Assembly (NCBI GenBank): GCA_001692895.1
Contig: KV748282.1
Coordinates: 62,001 to 126,000 of the forward strand
Direction of reading: 5' to 3'
Origin: Cenococcum geophilum 1.58
Lineage: Eukaryota > Ascomycota > Dothideomycetes > Gloniales > Gloniaceae
DNA: 64,000 nucleotides
The notes beneath the pieces are model-generated. The model was not told the origin of the DNA, made no database searches, and worked only from the letters and a program-made list of their open reading frames with translations. The position numbers were made by a program, and so were the translations under genes. Shown here piece by piece: positions 11,401 to 22,436 of the stretch; the first letter of the stretch is position 1; each line of letters starts with the position of its first letter.

Positions 11401-14105
11401 AATAGGTGGCTAAAACGGCGGTATAGTTGGTGGATTTTAGTACTAGTAAGGTAGCACGGGTTGTGGTTAAAAGATTCCTGAATATAGGTCCGTAAAGTCT
11501 CTCCCTATATAAGGAACGGGTGTCTAAATCGTTATATAATTGGTAGGGTGATATACTTACTTCCTAGGGCAGTTGCGGGGCCAATTAAGGTGTCTATAAT
11601 GTTGTTATAGTAGACCTATAACCTATCTATGTCCGCAAGGTAGAGTAGGAAAGGGGTATCCGCTTTTACTATGTGGAAGTTAACTAGGCTAATTAGAGTC
11701 TTAACTTTAACTAATCTAATTAATGCGGTTAAGCTAATGCCGAATTGGACGTTTACGGCCCCAGTTTGCATAGTATTAATGTCCATATTGTTATTTACGG
11801 TGGTTTTATATGTAAGGTACTGTCTATAACCTGCAGTAGACTTCTTAGAGGCACCTATATCGATTATAACGCTATAGAATTCTTTGGGGGTATAGCGTTC
11901 TATAGTAATATATGCAAATGGGTCCTGTTCACGGTCCGTAACGTCTGTAATAGGTCTAACAGGTGTGTTTACGGGCTGGTTTTTGGGTGTAATTAAGTGT
12001 ATAAAGGAGCGGTCGGCTAATACGGTCGTAATATTAAAGGCTTAGCCGTTTGTAAAAGGTCCGAAAGTGGTTAGGAACGTCTTTAAGGTTTCCTGTTCCT
12101 AAGTATCTAAGTTAAAGTCAATTATAAGGGCTTCCATTGACTTGTTAAGGGACTCCTCCGCTTCCTCTCCTTTATAGTCTAAGATAAACTAGTTAATCCG
12201 ATTGTCAAATCTCTTTTTAGACTTATTACGTTCTTCCTAGGTGTGCCTTATAGACTAATATCCTTCCTTGCTATATACAAAGCACCTCTAATTAGTTTAT
12301 CTGCGGGGGTATGCTTTTATACGGGAGTTGGTGCGGGGGTTACAGGTAGGACCTGGTCGATGCGGGTGCTGCTAGCGGTAGCGGCGGTCCGTAAAGTAGG
12401 CATCTGAGTCGGTTTGCGGATTTTGTAGGTCTGTAACGAAGGCTTAAGTACTGCCTGGCGGGTTTAAGGCTTTGTACGTTATAATGGAGGACCATAAATC
12501 GTTAATAAGGCTAGCTATGGTGTCTGCGGGCTTGTAATAGGCGTATTTGCAAGGTTCTATTTCCTAGCAAGCCGTAATAAGTTTATTGTGCAGGAAGTCG
12601 TCCGTTTAAAGCTTAATATTAAGACCGTGCTATAGGTGGCGGAGGTCTTTAATAAGGATTTGCAGGCACTCTATAGTCGATTTTTTAGTGTTCTTGTCCA
12701 TTACGGTCCGTAACTTGGTCGCATTCCATTAGATAAGAATATTACGCTTATATTCTGGTCCTTTAAAGTAGTTACGTGTGGCTTTATATAGCTTATTAAA
12801 GGGAATACTAAGGGGGTTATTCTTAAGGTTGGTGTAGTAGTGGTTAAGTGCTAGGCCGCGCAGTATAGTAAAGTAGGCTTGGCTAAACTCTTATTTAGGA
12901 ATATTAGCCTTCTAACAGAGGTCCATAAAGATAGTCAGTTTAAAGTTAAAGTTATCATTTTTACTACTATATTTGGATTCGTCGGTATAGAGCTTAGCTA
13001 GGTTAGCTAGCTCCTTACCGTAGGTTTTTACTTAGGTAGTTTTCGGATCTATAACTTAGGTAGGTTACAGATCTGTGGCTTAGGCGACAGGAGGGTTTTG
13101 ATCTATATTTTGGTTTACGGGGGTATTATAGTCCGTAACTTAAGTACTAGGTATGCTTTAGCCCGTAAAATTAATTCTAAAATTGCTTAGGTTTATAGGA
13201 CGAATTTAGTTAAGTAGGTTAGGTATAAGGCTAGTAATGCTATTAAGTTTAGGAGAAGTAAAGAGTTTATTAATGACTTTAACCTGGTTTAGGATTTCCT
13301 CTTTAGTCTATTCCGTTTGGTCCTCCTTCTATATTGTGTTATATAAGGACTATATAATAGTAACTCGTTTATCCTTTTTAACCTATATACCTTAGTGACG
13401 TAAAAGGGTTCGTAGGTTACGGATAGTAGTAGGGTTATAAGCTTTAAGAATATCTTCCGTAAAGTCCGTAAAGTCTTCCTTATATTGCTCCCACAGGTCG
13501 TTATTTATAAGCTTAAAATATCCGTATTTAAGGATTTTGTACTTAATATAGTTATCGACGTTAGTTATAGACGTAAGGTCGACTCCTTATCTCCATTTCT
13601 CTCAACCTTTATTAATCTGCTTGCTTATGTCTGCCATACTATGTAGTATAGTACGTAGCAGGTGGTAGTAGCTTGTAACGGGTGGGGGAGGTCTTATGAC
13701 GGTCCGTAAAATTGATTAACGGGTCCGTAATAGTTCGAGAGGTCTTACGATGGTCCGTAAAGGTGATTAATAGGTACGTAATGGTTCGCAGAAGGGTAAG
13801 GGGTCTCCGTAAGGGGTCTGAAAAGAGGTTGTAGGTGTTGAAAGAGGGTGTAGTAGGAATTGAGGTTTGAGGTTCAAAGGAGGTTGAGGATAGGGGGTTC
13901 TGTAAAGGTCTGTATTCGCGTCTATAAACTTCTGGTAAACCGTACTAAGACTTAAATAAGTATATAGAGTTGGTGATAGTTCCGTAATCCCCGGCTTCCG
14001 ACCTTCTAGTAGGTCGTACTAGGAGTCTAAACAGGTGGTCGCTGTCGTGTATCGCTTGGGGGGAGGTGTTAAGTGATTGCTGATCTGTGCGCGCTTACTA
14101 ATTAG

Positions 14106-14324
14106 TGTTTGTATTAACTTAATAATATAAGTGAGTTATATCCCGGGGCACGAAATACGTATAGTATTGTATGCTCTTTGGGATGGTGATAACTATTGAT
14201 TCTATTGAGGTAGACTACGTGGTCTATATACTGACGCGCCTCCCCCTGATTAGTTAGCACTTAAGTGGTTGGTGCACCAAACGCGTAACCACGCGTTTGG
14301 TGTACCACGTGCTGTAATCATACA
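14106..14324 (-). repeat. Copia 5' LTR (right copy)
   Basis: 219 bp, better preserved. In the plus-strand view it begins TGTTTGTATT and ends ATCATACA, so TG...CA ends are intact. It contains the palindrome ACGCGTAACCACGCGT shared with the other LTR. GACAC follows at 14325-14329. Confidence 0.9.
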
Positions 14325-15288
14325 GACACCTTCTACAGCCAAAAACTTAATTACTATCTCTAGCTTCTAGAGTCCAGCAACTAATTCAAAATTGGAAAAT
14401 AGAGAGAATCTCTCTAGATTGGCAAAAACCGTGGTCTTCCCCTATTTCTGCATTCTTTTCTATCTCTAGGGGTAGTAAAGAAGAAGCTGCATAAGAACAT
14501 TTAAGACTAGTAGAAAATTTACAAGAATCCTTAGAATGGGACCTAGTAGATATATACTATACAGACGGCTCTAAAGATAGTAAATTAAGTGTAGCGGCCG
14601 TATGTAAAATAGGGGAGAGAAATAGGATTAAATATACAACAAATTGGAATCTAGGGCCTTATATGGAAATTATGGACGCAGAACTTTATGCAGTCTATAG
14701 GGCCCTAGAATATCTAAAATAATAAAGACTAGAAGAGAAACAAGTTTATATCTTTATAGATAGCCAAGCAGCTATTAAAAGATTATAGCTTAATTCTCTT
14801 ACAGGGGGACAAGAACTAGTCTTTAAAATTACGCAAAGCTACTCTTATCTAGCTAGTAAGAATATCTCTATTAACTTCTATTGGGTTCCTAGCCACCTAG
14901 GAATTTACGGAAATGAAATAGTAGATAAGCTAGCTAAAAAGGGCCTTTCTAGAAGAAAAATACAATCTTCTTATACATCCCTAGCCTATATAGGGAGAGC
15001 AGCAAGAGAAAAAATACTAGGACAGTGGAAAAGCAACTAGCAACAGAAAAAAAATAAAGGAAAACACTATACTAGGATCTCTAGAGGAAACTACTCTTTA
15101 TCTCTTAAAGCCCCTAAGGATAAATATCCTAAAAGGTTACAATTAGCTTTCTATTAACTAAAACTAAGAAAAGGCTTCTTTAAATCCTTCTCTAAGACAA
15201 TAGGGAAGGATAAAGAAGGTAGATGCTTTAAGGGCTGTAGAGCTATACAGACTCCTAAACACCTATTACTAGAATGCAGACTATATAG
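14325..15288 (+). mobile_element. LINE ORF2 RNase H part (segment 2 of 3)
   Basis: Once the copia element and one target duplication copy are ignored, the reading frame from 8277 continues here without shift. The region encodes an RNase H domain (DIYYTDGSKDSKLSVAAV, MDAELYAVYRALEYL, FIDSQAAIK, WVPSHLGIYGNEIVDKLA). It then reaches the Cys/His-rich tail of LINE ORF2 (TPKHLLLECRLY). Few stops are present, so this part is only lightly mutated. The frame breaks abruptly after 15288, where the sequence becomes the minus strand of a kelch gene. Confidence 0.88.
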
Positions 15289-15507
15289 GTAATCTTTGTG
15301 ATCTTGCTTAAAACCCACGTAGTTCACCCAGCCGCCGTCGATGTATAGCTTATCATCGATGACGGTGGATTGGTGTCCATATCTTCGACAGAAATCGACC
15401 AAGGGGTTTTGCAAGGCGGCGAGGCACTGAACGAATGAAAGTACAACTGCCAACAGCGCGTGCTTTTGATTGAACACCCTTAATGAAACATGGATCGTGG
15501 TCAGCAT
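15289..15507 (-). pseudogene. Kelch-repeat secreted protein, 5' exon (detached, inverted)
   Basis: From ATG at 15507, 73 codons encode a hydrophobic signal sequence (HALLAVVLSFVQCLAAL) and the start of the first kelch blade (FCRRYGHQSTVIDDKLYIDG). This is the N-terminus typical of fungal membrane-anchored kelch proteins. The frame ends at the inversion breakpoint 15289 with GAT TAC. The rest of the gene is at 22944-24634 on the opposite strand. If the intervening segment is turned round, this exon meets base 22944 (A), then an intron at 22945-22993. The split codon becomes Asn, giving D-Y-N-T-W, the expected family sequence. The longer ORF extending upstream to 15615 is less likely, because the signal peptide begins at this Met. 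Confidence 0.85.
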
Positions 15508-16377
15508 CGACCAGGCTGCAACGTGAGCCTGCGACTCCATAGGTGGTTCCGTTGAAGCTATTGCTGAAACGAGGTGTGGGTTACAAGGAAAGGGCAAGAC
15601 CCAAAATCGGACCATCCCAGTTTTCTATCTGCTAGAAATAGCCAAGGTCTCGCAGCCGTATAAGCAGACGCCACAGAGTCCTTTGACAGAGTCAGACCAC
15701 TCGGGCTCCATCCCCAATTCCCATGCCGCCTGAAGTTAAATGCGAATGAGGCTTCACGGCGTAATAAGATCGAAGTTATTCTACTGCAAACCTGTACCTC
15801 GATAACCTAAAGCGTCAAACAAGAAGTAGTGAAGGTTGAGGAGCGGTATTAGCTTCGTTTCATCGAATTCATCGCAACTCTGAATTCCAGTTAGCCCCAA
15901 AACAGTCGATTTCAGCCAACCAACGACGGAGAAACTGAAGGATTTGAGCCAAACCCATCATGGTGTTTGGCTGCAGGAGGGCGATGAGGCTGTGAAGCAA
16001 GTTCGGTTAATACAATTTTCTGATTGGTCGTTGCGTCAACCATCAACTTATTACGGTGTGATGTGCACGGCCAGCTTCCACCCCCTCAGAACTTGCCTGA
16101 CGTACGCTTCCTCTTTCTCCCCCCCTTGTCTATACCTCCGCCAAAACGCGAATACAACGCTGTCTCTATAATTGCCGATAAAATTTGGTAATATCGTGCG
16201 GGTGAAACCTCACGATATTTCAAAGATTACAACACTGTGGAGGAAGGCCACGAACAGCTTCAGGTTCTTGTAGCCAAGCATACGGCTTCGCTACAATTAC
16301 TATGTACAGCTGGTGGCAATCAAGCGAGATTGGATGCGCGTGGGGTGGAAGCTGGTCGTGTACTAGGTGTCGGTTAC
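15508..16377. other. Former upstream region of the kelch gene
   Basis: Non-repetitive, moderate GC sequence with no convincing ORF. In the ancestral order it would be the promoter and 5' flank of the kelch gene. A MULE lies immediately beyond it. I see no RNA gene. Confidence 0.5.
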
Positions 16378-16563
16378 GTTGCTTGTGGAACTAAATCTTA
16401 GCGTGCATTTGTAATATGCCCGCCCCATAGTAATTTAGTACGTGCGCAGCATCGCGCCCATGACGCGTCGGATGTCAAAACAACACCAAAACAACACCTT
16501 GTCCTCGCCATTGAATTTAAAGCTTTTGATCCTCATACAAATCCTCTATCGCGATCAAATCTT
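16378..16563 (+). repeat. MULE left terminal inverted repeat
   Basis: 186 bp, the reverse complement of 18879-19064 with a handful of transitions. Confidence 0.88.
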
Positions 16564-18878
16564 AGAGTGTTTATTTATCCTCATTGCTGCTAGGCTAGCA
16601 GGCAGAGCTTACTACTACATTTGGATCAATAAAGCCCCCATTAATATCCATCTAAGGCTTCGCCAGTTGCTTAATGTGAGTTCTCTCTACTTTAACGCCA
16701 GATTCGCGCTTAAATTCTTCTATACTAGCCTTCCAAACTTTGCCGCTAATAGTAGTAAGCTTGTTTAACCACTAGCGGATAAGCTAGTTGCTTACGTCTG
16801 GATATAGCTCTCGCGCCTAACCCTTAATCCTATAGTACCGTGCCTTAATTAACTCTAAGGTCTCCCGAACTTCTAGCTAGTAACGCTCTAGAGCACTAAT
16901 TTCGTCATTAATGCCTTACTCTATATATATAGACTCTATAGTCTTATATATTTTAAAGCCGGACTCCTCCTATATATACGCCTAGCGCTTATAGTCCTCC
17001 TTATTTAAATAGCTATATAAAAGGTAGTTTGCCCAGATATAGCGGCAAAGCAGTTAATAGTAATAATAGAAGAAATAGGTGTAGATATTCTCGTCTTCTA
17101 GTAACATTAGCTCCTTATTATCCTCCACTATATTATTAGTAAGCTTTATCTACTAGGTAATAAGCTGCTGCATAGAATAGGGAAAGTCGGCCAGCTATGG
17201 CTCCTCGGTAACTATAGGATTGCGTTTTATTTAAAAATCCATAGCGGCTTTATAGGCGCGTAGATTATACTCCTTAGCAATAGTAAGGACGTATTAGACG
17301 ACGCCTTTAAGGCTAAATTACTGCATACTTAATTTAGTGGCTTTATATTTAATTATTAAGTACTAGTCCTCTACCGGATTTGTATCCTTAATCTATATAA
17401 GGATTGTTAAATATTAACGCGTATAGCTTGCCTAGGTGTCGCTTATATCCTACCACTCCTTTATAAAATAGTTAAGCTTTTTATAGTCCTTTATACGCTC
17501 TAGAATCTTAATTGCCTCCCCTATACTATCGCGATATTTATATATACTTAATCGAAACTTTAGGGCGGTAATTATATAGTATAGAACTTTGGCGTACTTC
17601 TTACCGGCGAAGTTATATTTAAGCGTCCGTTCTAAGTGTACCATATAAAGTAGATAATCTATAATAATATCTGCATCTATAAAAGGCTTAAAGGCTTATT
17701 AAACTGCTAATATCTTAGTAGCAGAGTCGTTAGTAAGCATATAGCGAAGTCACTAGCCTCCGCGCCCACCACACTATTACTTAAATACCTTTAACACTTT
17801 AGCTATAATATCGCCGTCTTCCTTTTTAGTAAGGAAATGTCTACCTAGCACCCAGTAGCCGTATTCATTACGGACTATAATAGTATAAAGCAGCCATCTA
17901 AGCCAGTTCGTCTTATGCGTGGCATCTATAAATATAAGGTGGCCACGCAGCCGGAGGGTCTTAATTTAATTAGGATGGGCGAATATAATACCCTAAGACT
18001 CTATACTATCGCAGGAATGGTTTATAGTAATTCTGGCGGACATATACTATTCTATTAATAGTTAGATTTTAGTATAAAATGCTTAAATAAAGAAGTTCGG
18101 CAAGTCCCGTATATAACTAATTTAACTTTAGAGCCACTTACTAGGCTAATTATTAAGTCAGCTAAGAGCCTCTAGCTCTTATATATTAATAGGAAACGAC
18201 TTACTAACCTAATATATATCCAGATTTGCCTTCTTCTAGTGTCTTCTAGCGTTCTTAACGTCTTGCTGGTTGAAATATAGGCCTCTAGCGTCATAGAGTT
18301 GCTACTTAGCTTTAGGTATATTAGGTGCTTTAATTACAGTAGCAACCTTATAGTACTAATAGTTTTTTAATACCTTAGCAGCAGTAGCTTATATAAGAGC
18401 CTCTAGCCGTTTAAACGCATTAATATCCTCTAAGGAATAATTATATTTAGAGCATAACTTCTTCGTTTTAGTAACAGTAATTAAAGACGGCGCCCTGCCT
18501 TCCGCTTGCCTAGCTGGATAATTATATACCACCTTACATACCATACTACACGGATTAGTGACTTAAATTAAGTATGAACGAATACCTTCTCCTCTGCTTT
18601 TTATCTGCTGCTTACGCTAGAAGCGATATTTAAAGATATAGTTAACAGAATACTTATTACGCGTTTTACCCTAATTAGACCACTAATTTATTATATAAGG
18701 CTAGAGCTAGTTAAACTATTTAACGTTTAAATAAAGGTCTTGCTTAAGGGTAAAGAAAGCGCGTCTCTAACTAGTAATATCGTTAGGTGTATAAAGGATT
18801 AGGTAAGCGCTGCTGCCGGCAGTAGTAGTAGGGGGGGTGGGAGCGGGTGCATGTCTACGAGGCATTGTAAACTCCTCC

Positions 18879-19064
18879 AAGATTTAATCGCGATAGAGGA
18901 TTTGTATGAGGATCAAAAGCTTTAAATTTAATGGCGAGGACAAGGTGTTGTTTTGGTGTTGTTTTGACATCCGACGCGTCATGGGCGCGATGCTGCGCAC
19001 GTACCAAATTACTATGGGGCGGGCATATTACAAATGCACGCTAAGATTTAGTTTCACAAGCAAC
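18879..19064 (-). repeat. MULE right terminal inverted repeat
   Basis: The inverted counterpart of 16378-16563. Its last two bases overlap the start of the adjoining palindrome. Confidence 0.88.
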
Positions 19065-19506
19065 TCGGATTGATCGGTGGCTTGGCGCCCCAAAATAAAA
19101 AAAATATCACGATCAACCCATTTGAAGCTCTACTAATATAGCTCCAGTTTATATAAATAAGGGCTTATTTTATAGCTGTACTTTAGGGCTATAAAATAAG
19201 GGTTTATTTATATAATTTAAAGCCAAATTGGTAGAGCTATANGNGGTGCTTNNNTNNNGNNGNANANNNNNNNNNNNNNNNNNNNNNNNNNNNNNNNNNN
19301 NNNTNTNCNNCNNNANNNAAGCACCNCNTATAGCTCTACCAATTTGGCTTTAAATTATATAAATAAACCCTTATTTTATAGCCCTAAAGTACAGCTATAA
19401 AATAAGCCCTTATTTATATAAACTGGAGCTATATTAGTAGAGCTTTAAATGGGTTAATCGTGATATTTTTTTATTTTGGGGCGCCAAGCCACCGATCAAT
19501 CCGAGT
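19063..19506. repeat. Large palindrome (about 190-bp arms) with unresolved N core
   Basis: The left arm, from 19063 (ACTCGGATTGATCGG), mirrors the right arm ending at 19506 (CCGATCAATCCGAGT). A few C-to-T type differences separate the arms. The centre (about 19243-19319) is mostly N with isolated called bases, as expected when sequencing fails through a hairpin. Each arm also contains internal AT-rich repeats (AAATAAGGGCTTATTTTATA-like). It is probably a fold-back element or a MITE with long inverted ends. No coding capacity. Confidence 0.85.
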
Positions 19507-19930
19507 CTTTTTGCAAGCGAGAATATTTCGGTGATGACTGTATACTCAAGCAATGAGGCTCAATTAGATGTCGCACATGGGCCGACCGAGACATTTCAGG
19601 CAACTGTTACCCCAATGCACAAGCCAGGGCCAACCTCTGCCGCATCCCACAAGATCGGGCCGTTGGATGTTCAAATCACATAATAACTCGAGTGGCCAGC
19701 CCCATCGATGACTCTCGATTTATCACTATGCCGCAATGGCGCTATCCCTTTGTGTGGCAGAACGGACTTTTCGTATTGGGCGCTTTGGGCGCTCCTGCCT
19801 GGGTTAGCATGCTGCAGGCACCCCAGCTAGCGTGATTTTATTAGCAAGCCTCACCAAAACGCGTCAATATTGTGATGCCGATGAAATACTGTAGAAGGCC
19901 ACCACCAAAAACATCTCTATATTTTTTTTT
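19507..19930. other. Short unique-looking segment between repeats
   Basis: Balanced composition without RIP signs and without a recognisable ORF. It resembles ordinary intergenic DNA that once lay between the kelch promoter-side elements. Confidence 0.4.
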
Positions 19931-20649
19931 AAGGAAGTTGGGCAAAAAGTCGCGATATATAACGTCATGACTATAGGTTTCCGCCCTTCCTTTATTAACC
20001 AGCTGCTAATTATATAGGAAAATCCTCTATTAGAGTCCTCTCCTAAATTACTACTACCTATCTACGTTATACGCGTTCTTAACGTCGATAAGGATAAGCC
20101 AGTAAAGGACCAGCTTAAGGTTATAAGGGAGAATGTGCTGTATATATTAAATGAGATGTATTAAGTGCTATAAGTAGTTAAACGGTTTAATTAGCAGTTA
20201 TTTAATATAGAGGATCGATTAACGGCAGTAGAGGAGGGCTTAAAGGACGCTAAGAAGGACGCTATAGTAAAGGCTTAATTAGCTTTAGAGTCTTAATATT
20301 AGAGGTGTAAGGAAGTAGAGGACCTAAAATAGTTACTTAGTCGTCGCCTACTAAATAAAAGTTGTTAAAGCACCGAAGGCATAAAGGAAGCCTATAGGCC
20401 TTGTATTTATATACTATTTACCTAACCTTTAATATAAGCTTCTTTGCCTCCTTCCATCTATATATTTAATACTTTAGTAGGCTCTTATAGCCTTACTTTC
20501 TTATAAAGCTTTTAATAGAACAGTGAGTTCGCGTCTTATATTCCATGCGCCGTCAAGGTCTAGTAGGAATGTAGCCCGTGCGCGAATACCAAAACATTAA
20601 TAAATGTCTCTAGTATAGAATCTATATAGCTTCCTACCTTAATTATTAC
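19931..20649 (+). other. Decayed coding remnant with coiled-coil-like stretch
   Basis: The plus-strand translation shows charged, helix-like sequence (RLTAVEEGLKDAKKDAIVKA near 20220-20280) broken by stops. It precedes the piggyBac-like transposase and has the same composition. It may be part of that element or of another repeat; the family is unknown. Confidence 0.35.
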
Positions 20650-21900
20650 TATAATGGGTTGTAAACGTACTTCTAATAATACAGATCTTGTGCAACCTAA
20701 GTAGTATATTATTCTAAAGAATAAGCGAGCCAAAATTCTACCGCTAGAGCCCTGGCTACTGCCAGATTTTAGTCCCTTATCTATTAATCTTCCTTATACC
20801 GATGGCGCTTTAAATCTTCTACCCTATATAGATCCTACTAATCCTCTTGCCTTATTTAAGCTTATATAGACGGACAATTTACTAAATAAGTTAGCGGCTT
20901 ATATAAACGAGTATGTAAGGCTTTATCCCTACCGAGAATATAAGGATAAAAGTAGGAAGGTTTGGAGTCCTTATAAATAGAAGCCAACTATTATAAGGGA
21001 GCTTCTTATATACTTAGCAGTAATAATTTATATAGGGCTATTACCAGAATTAGATATTAAGGAGTATTAGACAAAGACCTATAAAAGGGGAGTTAATTAT
21101 TTTATTATTAGGGAAAATATGGGCAAGAATCGTTGGTAGTAAATAGATTTAAAGCTTTATATATTGTTTTTAAAGCACCCTAATAATAAGATAAAGGAGT
21201 CTCCTTTTAATAAGATTGCTGCACTTAGCGATACCATACGCGACCGTTTTCAACTCTATTGGACGCCTAAAACTTACCTCGCTGTTAATAAGATAATTAC
21301 TTAATTTACCGGCCGAGCTTTTAAGACCGTTAATATTCTAAGCAAGCCTATACTAAAAGGCTTTAAGATATAGGTTATAGCTAATTAGGGCTATATATTA
21401 GGCTGGCTTTGGTATATAAAAGGCGATAAAAAGGGGCCCGTTAATTTGGATGAATATTAGATAAAGAAAAAGGGTTTTTTAAAGATATAGGTAGTAGTAT
21501 TGGATCTTCTCCTATAGGAGCTTAACGGCAAACGATATTTTGATAAGAATAAGCATATTATTTAGCTAGATAATCTTTTTATAAGCGTTAAGCTACTCAA
21601 TTAGCTTCGCGAAGAAGGAATTAGAGCTATAGGAACGGTACGAACGACTAAAATGAGGCGTAAGGTAGTGGAGGAATGGGAGAATAAATGTATGGAGCCA
21701 GTTAAGTAGTCTAAAAAGGACCCCCTTAAGTAAATTGACCAGTCGCTCGCCGACCTTAAGCTGGTGCATTTTAGGTAGATTAAATGGGGTAAATTATACG
21801 GAAGGCTTTCTAAAGACGGGTCTGTTATAGAGTTCGCTTAGAAGGACGTTAATATAGTGCTTTTTATAAGTACGGTTAATTCTAGTATATATATTACCTA
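20650..21900 (+). mobile_element. piggyBac-like (DDE_Tnp_1_7) transposase relic
   Basis: Translation across stops gives a piggyBac-type transposase. Blocks seen are LFKLIWTDNLL-like (with stops), YINEYVRLYP, RELLIYLAVIIYIGLLPE, NRW..IDLKLYILFL, YLAVNKIIT.FTGRAFKTVN, GFKI.VIAN.GYILGWLWYI, and LDNLFISVKLLN followed by GTVRTTKM. The aspartate expected in LAVDEM reads Asn, and Trp/Gln codons have become stops. This is RIP-type decay, so the copy is inactive. TTAA target borders and terminal repeats were not located. Confidence 0.82.
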
Positions 21901-22436
21901 AAAATAAGGCTCTGCGGATAGTAACGTTATATATTACTAGATTAAGTTAAGGTTTAATAAATAAGATAATGCCCTATAGAGACGGCCTCTGGCGCCTAAT
22001 AATGTAAGGGTACTTTTGGTCCCTTACTCGGCTATATCGCCTAGGAGCTCTAAGGGGTAGCTAAGGCCTAGCCGAAGGCTAGGCTTAGTACCTCCTTATA
22101 AGCTCCTCGGGCTTATAGCCCTTTCCCTCCTTATTAGTTTGTCTCTATACTTAGGCTATTACCTACCCTTATTACTATATTGTCCTCTTCTATCGACTCT
22201 CCTTGTGACTTATGCTTGGCTTACCTACTTCCTACCGTATACCCTAGTAATGTGCCTTATAAATAAATATAAAAAGTTTTTAAAGATAAGGCTATAAAAG
22301 AACTATTAATACTATAGTTTATTAATATATATAATTACTTTATGGGCGGGGTTAATTAAGCTAATTAACTAAGGTTATATTATAACACGTAGAGGACGTA
22401 TTTAAAGTCCTAAAGGCCTCTCTACTACTTCCTACT
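21901..22436. other. RIP-affected non-coding flank, no gene seen
   Basis: AT-rich sequence between the piggyBac relic and the LINE tail. It probably includes the 3' end of the former and the LINE target site. Nothing recognisable. Confidence 0.4.

Larger units (their letters stand above)
8278..14324 (-). mobile_element. Ty1/copia LTR retrotransposon, full length, RIP-decayed, nested in the LINE
   Basis: The 6,047-bp element has 219-bp LTRs and a perfect 5-bp target duplication, GACAC (8273-8277 and 14325-14329). Minus-strand translation gives Gag, starting near 13639, with a zinc-knuckle-like segment (RCFVYSKEGY) near 12270. The RT follows, with LGTIL...IKPLYGVPEARNYWF and TDNTLFIAD (normally TDDTL) near 9650-9840. 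RNase H comes last, with FTDASFTNNKDL and SSIKCKQVTRSVLASKLYA near 8950-9210. The order is that of fungal copia elements. Many stops stand in place of Gln, so it is inactive. One unresolved base lies at 10061. Confidence 0.92.
16378..19064 (-). mobile_element. Mutator-like element (MULE) with 186-bp terminal inverted repeats
   Basis: The ends 16378-16563 and 18879-19064 are inverted copies with only a few transition differences; the outermost sequence is GTTGCTTGTG. The minus strand between them reads as a decayed transposase starting MPRRHAPAPTPP near 18865. A DDE-type core contains LIFIDATHKTNWLRWLLYTI and VRNEYGYWVLG (about 17860-17960), followed by LRYMLTNDSATK. Long inverted ends together with this core fit MULEs. 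In-frame stops make it inactive. A 9-bp target duplication could not be confirmed (left flank GTCGGTTAC, right flank TCGGATTGA), perhaps because the palindrome abuts the right end. Confidence 0.78.

Noticed and set aside
16369-19073. 9-bp target duplication of the MULE
   Set aside because: GTCGGTTAC and TCGGATTGA share only part of their bases at a one-base offset.
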